Source: Candidatus Nomurabacteria bacterium
GTDB taxonomy: Bacteria > Patescibacteriota > Minisyncoccia > Phycocordibacterales > UBA9973
NCBI GenBank assembly: GCA_023267115.1
Contig: JAHFNV010000004.1
Coordinates: forward strand, 1-10,625
DNA length: 10,625 bases
Direction of reading: 5' to 3'
A program made the translations under genes and the position numbers. Shown piece after piece: positions 5,697-10,625 of this stretch (the first letter of the stretch is position 1; every line of letters starts with the position of its first letter). Below the pieces are notes generated by a model. That model saw only the letters and a program-made list of their open reading frames with translations. It was not told where the DNA came from and searched no databases.

Positions 5697-7625
5697 TTAC
5701 TCTACCACCCTGTCTCCATTGACTGGAAAAACAGAATCATTGGCCAGCCGAGTAGTCAGTGATGTTTTATTGACCCGCACATCCACTTTAGCAAAATCAT
5801 CGTAACCAGTCAAAATCGCGTCGTTGATAACAATGGGCGAAGTGCCAACCTGAGAAAGTGATGGGGTAAATGCCACTTGAAAAGCAACTTCCAGCCCCGC
5901 TTGACTGATACCAGTACCTTTTGGAATTGTACCCACATTCCAAATTATTTCTTTGGTGGAAGGGTTATAAGTTAAATCTTGGGTCATGGGTGAAACAGAA
6001 CCCACAAAACGGATCCACGGCGGAAGAGTGGAGCTTACAATGCTTTTTGAAATGTTATTGGTAGTATTGGAAAGAGTCCAAATGATCGTAAAAGTGCTCT
6101 CTTCTCCGACTTTTGGAGGCACAGGACCCTTATTTGAAAAAGGTCCCGAATAGTAAAGCGCTTTAGTTGCCAATCCAACATCAGAAACAATTTTTATGCT
6201 AGTGGAATATTTGCTGTTTAACTCTTTCAAGGCGTAACCTTGAAGCGATTGTTTGCCGTCAATACTAATTTCTATATTAATCGATGGAGAAGAGAGTATA
6301 GCACCTGTGGTCGAATACAAAGAAAGCGGGGAAATAGAAAAAGTGACAGACCCGGAATCACCTGGATTTACCTCCAAAAATCTATTTTGCGAATTTTTAT
6401 CCCAAACAATTAAATCTCTTGAAGAATCATAAAAGCCTTGGGCGGCCGTTATTGTCTTGCGATCGACTGCATTACCAAAAATTTTAGCGTGAATTTCTAA
6501 ATCACTTATCTTGGTTTCCAGATTGTTGAGCCAACGAATTTCGCCTTGAATTGGAGTTCTGCTGTAACTTGCATACTCTCGCTGGTAAACGCCGTTTATA
6601 AAAAGCGTCGCTTCAATTAGAGATTTCTTGACCATAACAGTATGCTCCATAGAATTAAAAACCAACCCGATAGCAGATTTGTCTCCATTAGATTGTGAAC
6701 CACTCCAAATGCGAAATGTTTTTTCCTCTCCATCAAAAACATCGACCATTTTACCAAGAATAGAAATGCTTCGCTCTGCACCCGGAGAAAGATCCCCCAA
6801 GTCCCAGACATTATCACCAAAGGAAGGCGCTGGCTTAGCGGAAATAAATTGGAATCCAATCGGATAATCAAGTCGGAGAAGCACTTTCGAGGTTGATTTA
6901 GTCGCATTTAACAAAGTTTTTACATCAAGCTTAATATCTTGATTCGGACTAACCTCAAAAGGAGCATTAACCAAAAGATTTATCGGTGTTGAATTTATGT
7001 TCACCTGATATAATTTTTCTTTCACAAAAATTGCGTTTGAGCCTTCTACCCTGTACTCCAGGGAAATTTTTATAACACGAACACCACCCTGCTCGCCAAA
7101 AAGCACAACTTTGATATTCTCATTATGTATCGCTCCGGCGGGAATGGTACCCAACGATACACGTTGCCGTTCGGTACTCTCTGATAAATCACTGGAGGAA
7201 CCTTTCGGATATTCCACCACTAGATCCACTAAATCGAGCGGGGAACTATTTTTGTTCGTTATGCTGATAACAAGTGAGAGCTCCTCTCCGCCAGCTACAA
7301 AGGCATTGCCCAACACTGAAATATCAATATTTTCTTTAGAAACAGTATTGCCCCCAGCAAAAAAGACATAAGCGGCATAACTTAAGGCTAAAATAAAAAA
7401 AATTACTGAGAACACAAAAAATTTTTTAAACATGGATGTTTGCATAAAAAATTTTTCTTTGGAATCAAACTGGTTTTCTTCTTTTATCCAGGAATCTTGC
7501 ACATTTTTTTCATCCAGACGCGAAAAATTATCCCGGTGTTCTATCTTAGTTTTGTAACTCCGGCTCCAAAGCTTGTTCTTCAACTCTTCGAGTCTGTTTA
7601 ATTTCTCCCTATCATTTAGAGACAT
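5697..7625 (-). CDS. Membrane-anchored surface protein with DUF11/CARDB-like beta modules
   Basis: 642 residues, no cysteine. Layout: a charged N-terminal region (1-66, rich in Lys, Arg, Asp, Glu), one membrane segment (about 68-90, FFVFSVIFFILALSYAAYVFFAGG), then some 550 residues of beta-rich sequence. The exported part has diverged repeats of about 110-150 residues. Each has a strand like LVVEYPKG (135-142), LRLDYPIGFQF (250-260) or STLPPWIRFVGS (532-543). A 'W-x-lG-x-(l/i)-x-xG' turn follows: VSLGTIPAG (156-164), VWDLGDLSPG (273-282), IIWNVGTIPKG (560-570). A related PGDSGSVTFSIS is at 421-432. This is the signature of DUF11/CARDB-type Ig-like modules. Orientation is inferred as N-terminus in, C-terminus outside. 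Such proteins are typical of CPR cell surfaces, perhaps in adhesion or envelope structure. The partner is unknown. Start ATG 7625 is supported by a leaderless promoter 6 nt upstream. Confidence 0.87.
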   Translation of the reverse strand: MSLNDREKLNRLEELKNKLWSRSYKTKIEHRDNFSRLDEKNVQDSWIKEENQFDSKEKFFMQTSMFKKFFVFSVIFFILALSYAAYVFFAGGNTVSKENIDISVLGNAFVAGGEELSLVISITNKNSSPLDLVDLVVEYPKGSSSDLSESTERQRVSLGTIPAGAIHNENIKVVLFGEQGGVRVIKISLEYRVEGSNAIFVKEKLYQVNINSTPINLLVNAPFEVSPNQDIKLDVKTLLNATKSTSKVLLRLDYPIGFQFISAKPAPSFGDNVWDLGDLSPGAERSISILGKMVDVFDGEEKTFRIWSGSQSNGDKSAIGLVFNSMEHTVMVKKSLIEATLFINGVYQREYASYSRTPIQGEIRWLNNLETKISDLEIHAKIFGNAVDRKTITAAQGFYDSSRDLIVWDKNSQNRFLEVNPGDSGSVTFSISPLSLYSTTGAILSSPSINIEISIDGKQSLQGYALKELNSKYSTSIKIVSDVGLATKALYYSGPFSNKGPVPPKVGEESTFTIIWTLSNTTNNISKSIVSSTLPPWIRFVGSVSPMTQDLTYNPSTKEIIWNVGTIPKGTGISQAGLEVAFQVAFTPSLSQVGTSPIVINDAILTGYDDFAKVDVRVNKTSLTTRLANDSVFPVNGDRVVE

Positions 7626-7640
7626 CAGCTAATTGTAGCA
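7626..7640 (-). promoter_or_regulatory. Leaderless promoter of the surface protein-GlyRS unit
   Basis: Minus-strand extended -10 TGC-TACAAT (7640-7632), then 6 nt (TAGCTG) and the ATG at 7625. The nine-base box and the spacing are identical to the AI-2E promoter. No convincing -35 is visible, since that region lies in the end of recO. An extended -10 can work without one. Confidence 0.7.
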
Positions 7641-7645
7641 TAAAT

Positions 7646-8227
7646 TTATAAATGCGTTTCTTTGAGCGCTTGATTGATTTGAGATAATATTTTCGTTCTA
7701 TTTTTTGAAATCTCAAATACCAAGTTTTTCTCAAATGGTGATTTGATAAAGGTTTTAATGCTTTCTTCTTCACCAATATATCCTAAATTATTAAGGATAC
7801 GCAAAACCATGATCGCTTCAATATTTGATAATTCTTCTTTTGTTGCAGATTTTTCTAGTATAGATAATCCATTTAAAAGATCATCAAATAAAATAACATT
7901 GGGTTCGATACCGGCCAGTAATCTTTTTAATAGGTGTGAAATATTTGCTAAAACTTTAAAAGTTCTCGGATCTTTTATAACTTGTTCAAACATGTTGCTC
8001 TTCGAGACATTGGTTACTCGCCAAAAATCTTTGCCTTGCACTAAATCAATTTTAAGATAAGAGAAATCTTGCAAGATGAAACGTAACTTAGAAGACATTT
8101 TGCGGACCCCCTGGGCCGAAGCCAAAACCATTCCCAGCTCGCGGGTAAAAATGGAATAATGCTTCCCCGCCTCGCCAAAATTCCTGCTTCCCAATATTAT
8201 TCCTTCGGTGTGGTGTATGTGATGCAT
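7646..8227 (-). CDS. recO: DNA repair protein RecO, short form
   Basis: Recombination mediator that, in the RecFOR pathway, anneals single strands and helps load RecA on SSB-coated DNA. Seen: the N-terminal OB-fold signature HTEGIILGSRNFGEAGKHYSIFTRELGMVLASAQGVRKMSSKL (6-48), followed by the LQDFSYLKIDLVQGKDFWRVT strands (52-72). A mostly helical C-terminal part carries LLNGLSILEK and IEAIMVLRILNNLGYIG (about 135-152). At 193 residues it is shorter than the common 230-260, and no zinc-binding Cys cluster is present (I see no cysteine). The ATG at 8225-8227 directly abuts the stop of the upstream hydrolase gene (TAA-ATG), so translation is likely coupled. The first residues MHHIHH are unusual, but there is no better start. 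The sequence shows no other regulation. Confidence 0.88.
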   Translation of the reverse strand: MHHIHHTEGIILGSRNFGEAGKHYSIFTRELGMVLASAQGVRKMSSKLRFILQDFSYLKIDLVQGKDFWRVTNVSKSNMFEQVIKDPRTFKVLANISHLLKRLLAGIEPNVILFDDLLNGLSILEKSATKEELSNIEAIMVLRILNNLGYIGEEESIKTFIKSPFEKNLVFEISKNRTKILSQINQALKETHL

Positions 8228-8866
8228 TTAAAATTCTTCTTCTTTATGTTCTTCAAAACTTTTAAATATTATGCCAAATTTTGGTAAAACTAAACTGGGT
8301 ACTCTGTGAGCACTGCCAAATGATTTGAGCATTCCGTCATGTACAGGAAAACAAATTTTTGGTTTTACATCCAAGACATATTTCATTGAATCTTTTACAT
8401 TGTTCCATGGACCAGCAACAGGAAGCGCTAAGATTTCAACGGCTTTGCCAGGATTATAAAGTGAGTCGCCAGGATAAAACAACCTCTTGCCAATAAAATA
8501 AGCGGTATTTTGAACTTGTCCTATCTCTTCAAAAATTTCTGCGTGTTTACAATCACGAGCTTCAACTTCCACGCCGAGAAATTTTTTTGGGGTTTTATTT
8601 TCTAAAACTTCGTATTTTATTCCGGCTTCAGTAAGTAACTTCCCTACACTACTATTCGTGACTATTGTAACGTTTGGATTATTGGTAACAATGATTTTTA
8701 AAGACTCAATATCTAGGTGATCCGGATGCTCATGCGTTATTAAAATAACATCAATATTTTTTTCTTTCGATTGTTCTTGTACCGTATAAGAACCTGGGTC
8801 TGTCATCACCTTTTTACCATTTACTTCTATAACCATACAACTATGTCCGAGTTTTTTTATTTTCAT
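8228..8866 (-). CDS. Metallo-beta-lactamase-fold hydrolase (UlaG/YtkL-like)
   Basis: 212-residue MBL-fold protein, probably a soluble cytoplasmic metal-dependent hydrolase. Seen: GHSC (7-10), MTDPGS (21-26), the core metal motif THEHPDHLD (44-52, giving His45, His47, Asp49, His50), His108 in CKHAE, YPGDS (131-135, Asp134) and PVHDG (174-178, His176). The full ligand set for two metal ions is there, so the enzyme should be active. The N-terminal MKIKKLGHSCMVIE and the absence of extra domains place it with the UlaG/YtkL-like group. The substrate is not predictable. It starts 5 nt after the NUDIX stop and its own stop abuts recO, making it the middle gene of a three-gene operon. No promoter or Shine-Dalgarno sequence is visible in front of it. 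Confidence 0.9.
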   Translation of the reverse strand: MKIKKLGHSCMVIEVNGKKVMTDPGSYTVQEQSKEKNIDVILITHEHPDHLDIESLKIIVTNNPNVTIVTNSSVGKLLTEAGIKYEVLENKTPKKFLGVEVEARDCKHAEIFEEIGQVQNTAYFIGKRLFYPGDSLYNPGKAVEILALPVAGPWNNVKDSMKYVLDVKPKICFPVHDGMLKSFGSAHRVPSLVLPKFGIIFKSFEEHKEEEF

Positions 8867-8871
8867 GTTTG

Positions 8872-9459
8872 TTAAAATTTGGGATTAAATAATTTTTTAA
8901 GCTCGTCCATTTTTTCTGGGTAAAGCTTGGCTTCTAAAATTTTTATTCTAAACTCATCTCCAAATTTATCATCATTTACAGCAAGATCAATAAACTCCTC
9001 AAAACTCACAAATTTTAGTTCAATCTTTTCTGCGCCATCTAGATTCTGTTCTGCAACTTTCTTGCATCCTTTGGCAATAAAAGTATAAATTACCCATTCA
9101 ATCTTGCTGACAGGTTGAACTGCGTCAAAAAGTATCCATTCTTTTGCTTCGTAACCTGTTTCTTCTAAAAGTTCTCGCTTGGCGGCCTCTAAAACATTTT
9201 CCCCTTCATCTACTCTCCCGCCGGGAGTTCCTAGGAATGGCAAATGGTGTGGCTGTTCTTGTAGAAGAACTATAATTCTACCGTCTTCTGTAACAGGAAT
9301 AATTGCTACTGTATCAGGACGCCTTAATTTTTCAAATACTTTTTTACTACCATCATAACCATCCACTTCCCATTGATAGGTATCAAACATAATACCCTTG
9401 AAAACGAGTTTAGCGTTTTTTGGTAAAGGTTGTTTTGATTTAGGTCTGGTTATTTCCAT
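8872..9459 (-). CDS. NUDIX hydrolase, ADP-ribose pyrophosphatase-like
   Basis: 195 residues. NUDIX enzymes of this shape split ADP-ribose or related nucleoside diphosphate sugars into AMP and a sugar phosphate, cleaning up or signalling with nucleotide derivatives. Seen: an N-terminal strand region of the NudF type (LVFKGIMFDTYQWEVDGYDG, then RPDTVAIIPVTEDGRIIVLLQEQP, 47-70), and a canonical Nudix box from Gly81 to Tyr103 (GRVDEGE...RELLEETGY) with every consensus residue. The preceding PFLGTPGG matches the E(L/x)P-G type entry. The C-terminal EKIELKFVSFEEFIDL is also family-like. The exact substrate is inferred only. ATG 9459 is fixed by a leaderless promoter 6 nt upstream. First gene of the NUDIX-MBL-recO operon, directly after PaaX/Cas2-like paralogue 2 and its downstream palindrome. 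Confidence 0.93.
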   Translation of the reverse strand: MEITRPKSKQPLPKNAKLVFKGIMFDTYQWEVDGYDGSKKVFEKLRRPDTVAIIPVTEDGRIIVLLQEQPHHLPFLGTPGGRVDEGENVLEAAKRELLEETGYEAKEWILFDAVQPVSKIEWVIYTFIAKGCKKVAEQNLDGAEKIELKFVSFEEFIDLAVNDDKFGDEFRIKILEAKLYPEKMDELKKLFNPKF

Positions 9460-9474
9460 CCTTTTATTTTATCA
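9460..9474 (-). promoter_or_regulatory. Leaderless promoter of the NUDIX-MBL-recO operon
   Basis: Minus-strand TGA-TAAAAT (9474-9466), then 6 nt (AAAAGG) and the ATG at 9459. The AAGG directly touching the ATG is too close to act as a Shine-Dalgarno. Palindrome E3 ends about 42 bp upstream of the -10, close enough for a bound protein to influence it. Confidence 0.65.
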
Positions 9475-9513
9475 CGAAATTGCTATTTTAAAAACAACAG
9501 TTTAATACAATTA

Positions 9514-9551
9514 CTGGTATAAAATTCTGCTATAGCATAGTTTGTTACCCT
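9514..9551. repeat. 38-bp palindromic element E3 (downstream of PaaX/Cas2-like gene 2)
   Basis: Plus strand: CTGGTA, 7 bp, core CTGCTATAGCAT with perfect 10-bp palindrome TGCTATAGCA (9528-9537), 7 bp, TACCCT. GGTA (9516-9519) and TACC (9546-9549) mirror each other exactly about 9532.5, the same spacing as in E1 and E2. It lies 7 nt past the stop of the regulator gene. Unlike E2 it is not followed by a T-run on the minus strand, so a terminator role is not supported. A second operator copy is more likely. Confidence 0.8.
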
Positions 9552-9558
9552 CTATTAT

Positions 9559-10062
9559 CTATTTCACAAAATATGCTTTGGGTAATTTAAAAGTTTTTAG
9601 TGTTTTATCGATTTTAATTTCTTTAAGATAAGACATAAAATCAACTGGCAATGGTGATGGCCCAACCCAAACACTCTTCTGGATCATGTTATAGCCAAAT
9701 TTTTTTAGATGCCATCTAAGCCATTCTCTTTCAGCTTTTTTACTTTCGGGAACATCAAACATAACAATCAAATCCTTTTTGGAATCTTTTGAAAATGAAG
9801 AACTAAATTGTTTGAGTGAATCATATTTTTTCTCTAAGTATTTTTTACCTTTAGGTGTCAAATAGAATCCTGATGTGTTTCCTAAAATAAAACCATCTCT
9901 TTTCATGCGATAAACACTGGCTTTAAAAGAAGATTTCTTGTTATAATTAAATTTCGGTATACCGAAAAGATTTACCCGCATTCCTTTGTAGTTTAATTCG
10001 GTTTGCCAAAGCTCCTCAAGAATTTGCCAAACGATGGATTTACTTTGTTTTATGATCCTCAT
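9559..10062 (-). CDS. PaaX/Cas2-like winged-helix regulator, paralogue 2
   Basis: 167 residues, clearly the same architecture as paralogue 1 though strongly diverged. N-terminal winged-helix region (about 8-78: SIVWQILEELWQTELNYKG, SSFKASVYRMKRDGFILGNTSGFYLTPKGKKYLEK), a short Ser/Lys linker (81-95: DSLKQFSSSFSKDSK), then a Cas2-like ferredoxin fold (97-167: DLIVMFDVPESKKAEREWLRWHLKKFGYNMIQKSVWVG), with Asp103 at the Cas2 Asp position. It lacks the hydrophobic stretch found in paralogue 1. No cas genes are nearby. ATG 10062 is fixed by an extended -10 box 6 nt upstream. Palindromes E4 (upstream, 4 bp from the -10) and E3 (downstream) flank it, and a NUDIX gene follows, as for paralogue 1. DNA binding and autorepression are inferred from fold and layout. 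Many database entries label such proteins Cas2 or PaaX. Confidence 0.83.
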   Translation of the reverse strand: MRIIKQSKSIVWQILEELWQTELNYKGMRVNLFGIPKFNYNKKSSFKASVYRMKRDGFILGNTSGFYLTPKGKKYLEKKYDSLKQFSSSFSKDSKKDLIVMFDVPESKKAEREWLRWHLKKFGYNMIQKSVWVGPSPLPVDFMSYLKEIKIDKTLKTFKLPKAYFVK

Positions 10063-10077
10063 AAAATTATCATACCA
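10063..10077 (-). promoter_or_regulatory. Leaderless promoter of PaaX/Cas2-like gene 2
   Basis: Minus-strand extended -10 TGG-TATGAT (10077-10069), then 6 nt (AATTTT) and the ATG at 10062. The -35 region falls inside palindrome E4 and shows no good match to TTGACA. Confidence 0.7.
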
Positions 10078-10078
10078 T

Positions 10079-10116
10079 AAAGTAACAAATTTTGCGATAG
10101 CAGAAGAAGTTACCTT
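10079..10116. promoter_or_regulatory. 38-bp palindromic element E4, candidate operator of PaaX/Cas2-like gene 2
   Basis: Plus strand: AAAGTA, 7 bp, core TTGCGATAGCAG (10092-10103, imperfect palindrome TGCGATAGCA inside), 7 bp, TACCTT. The arms are inverted repeats with one mismatch (AAAGTA against AAGGTA), symmetric about 10097.5. It ends 4 bp before the -10 box, exactly as E1 does at paralogue 1. Core and arms resemble E3 more than E1 or E2. Confidence 0.75.
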
Positions 10117-10143
10117 TCCTTTTTTAAAAAATTCATTTGCTGG

Positions 10144-10566
10144 CTAGATTGTCTCTATCGCATTTATTAAATCCTCTGGATTGCTGATAATTTTATCGGG
10201 CTTAGCTTTGAGTAAGGTTTGCTCATCTTGGTAGCCCCAAGTAATGGCGATTGATTTGACTTCACCTTCCTGGGCTTCAAGTATATCACCTACGGTATCA
10301 GTAATGTAAACAGCTTCCCCTGGAACGACTTTGTATTTTCCCAAAAGAGCCTTGATTTTACTGGTTTTACTGCCATAGACATCTGCGCCAGCAATATCGC
10401 TAAAAACACCAGCCAATTTTTCCTCTTCTAGATAATTTTGGATTGATCTAGTAGATGTGGAAGAAACTATCGCTAGCGTATATTTAGAGTGGAGTTCTAT
10501 GAGAACTTTCTTTATTTCTGGAGAGGTATTCAATACTCCGTCAAAATCAAAAATTACTAGCTTCAT
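10144..10566 (-). CDS. HAD-superfamily phosphatase, minimal (phosphoglycolate phosphatase-like)
   Basis: 140-residue haloacid dehalogenase-fold hydrolase, presumably cytoplasmic and Mg2+-dependent. Seen: motif I DFDGV (7-11, nucleophile Asp7 and acid/base Asp9), motif II IVSSTSTR (33-40, Ser35), a Lys in GSKTSKI (65-71) as motif III, and motif IV YITDTVGDILEA (87-98, Asp90 and Asp94). All four catalytic motifs are present. Only about 25 residues separate motif I from motif II, so the usual cap domain of phosphoglycolate phosphatases (about 210-230 residues in total) is missing. This suggests a capless enzyme that could accept a larger or macromolecular substrate, though the substrate is unknown. 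Its ATG is 3 nt after the stop of the preceding partial gene, so it is probably the later gene of an operon that enters from the right. It ends 27 nt before element E4. Confidence 0.88.
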   Translation of the reverse strand: MKLVIFDFDGVLNTSPEIKKVLIELHSKYTLAIVSSTSTRSIQNYLEEEKLAGVFSDIAGADVYGSKTSKIKALLGKYKVVPGEAVYITDTVGDILEAQEGEVKSIAITWGYQDEQTLLKAKPDKIISNPEDLINAIETI

Positions 10567-10569
10567 GAT

Positions 10570-10625
10570 TTATTTTTCAATTTTTATTTTAAATACTAGC
10601 TCATCAATTTTTATCTCGGGCTCAT
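10570..10625 (-). CDS. C-terminal tail of an upstream gene (partial, unidentified)
   Basis: An open minus-strand frame enters from the window edge and ends at a TAA (10570-10572), giving the tail EPEIKIDELVFKIKIEK. The 3-nt distance to the HAD ATG and the lack of any promoter between them fit an operon neighbour. Too short to identify, and an intergenic stretch that is open by chance cannot be excluded. Confidence 0.4.
   Translation of the reverse strand, partial: EPEIKIDELVFKIKIEK

Noticed and set aside
6661..6680. CGATAGCAGA, a 10-base match to the core of element E4
   Set aside because: It lies inside the surface-protein coding sequence and has no GTA/TAC arms at the required distances.
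9460..9465. AAAAGG before the NUDIX ATG as a Shine-Dalgarno sequence
   Set aside because: It touches the start codon directly, leaving no spacing for ribosome pairing, and lies between the -10 box and the expected transcription start.
3660..10062. Reading the two Cas2-like proteins as CRISPR Cas2
   Set aside because: Both have an N-terminal winged-helix region that Cas2 lacks. There is no cas1, no other cas gene and no direct-repeat array in the window. The flanking repeats are isolated palindromes, not spaced repeats.
1..10625. UGA-to-glycine recoding (code 25), suggested by the absence of TGA stops
   Set aside because: Glycines in conserved motifs use GGN and the genes are full length under the standard code with no in-frame TGA. 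The TAA/TAG preference fits AT-richness.

Overview
The window looks like a piece of an AT-rich, streamlined genome of the Candidate Phyla Radiation (Patescibacteria, most likely Parcubacteria). This is inferred from gene content and style. Every gene is on the minus strand and gaps are tiny or negative. The RecO, GlyRS and HAD proteins are unusually short. There are two small PaaX/Cas2-like winged-helix proteins of a kind common in that group. Several genes appear to start directly at the transcription start without a ribosome binding site. All genes whose stop is visible end in TAA or TAG.

Layout, in the direction of transcription (right to left). (1) The tail of an unknown gene (10570-10625) and a minimal HAD phosphatase (10144-10566). 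(2) A PaaX/Cas2-like regulator (9559-10062) bracketed by two 38-bp palindromic elements. (3) An ADP-ribose-type NUDIX hydrolase (8872-9459), a metallo-beta-lactamase-fold hydrolase (8228-8866) and recO (7646-8227), tightly packed as one operon. (4) A large membrane-anchored, cysteine-free surface protein with repeated DUF11/CARDB-like beta modules (5697-7625), then glycyl-tRNA synthetase (4441-5661). (5) A second PaaX/Cas2-like regulator (3660-4241), again bracketed by two 38-bp palindromes, the downstream one doubling as a terminator. (6) A second NUDIX protein (3115-3549) and an M16 zinc protease (1845-3113). (7) An AI-2E-family membrane protein (726-1805) whose end overlaps the start of methionyl-tRNA synthetase (1-739, cut by the window edge).

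Two observations stand out. First, five genes at the head of predicted transcription units have the layout TGN-(-10 hexamer)-exactly 6 nt-ATG, which places the start codon at the expected +1 and predicts leaderless mRNAs. A sixth is nearly the same with 9 nt. This corrects two starts that an ORF caller would place at a TTG overlapping or next to the promoter -10 box. Second, both PaaX/Cas2-like genes are built as palindrome - regulator - palindrome - NUDIX gene. All four palindromes share one geometry (6-bp arm, 7-bp spacer, 12-bp core, 7-bp spacer, 6-bp arm). Each upstream copy lies exactly 4 bp from the -10 box, and core and arm bases vary in step with the paralogue they flank. The most economical reading is a family of autoregulated Cas2-fold repressors with cognate operators. 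A small mobile unit bounded by palindromes is the main alternative.
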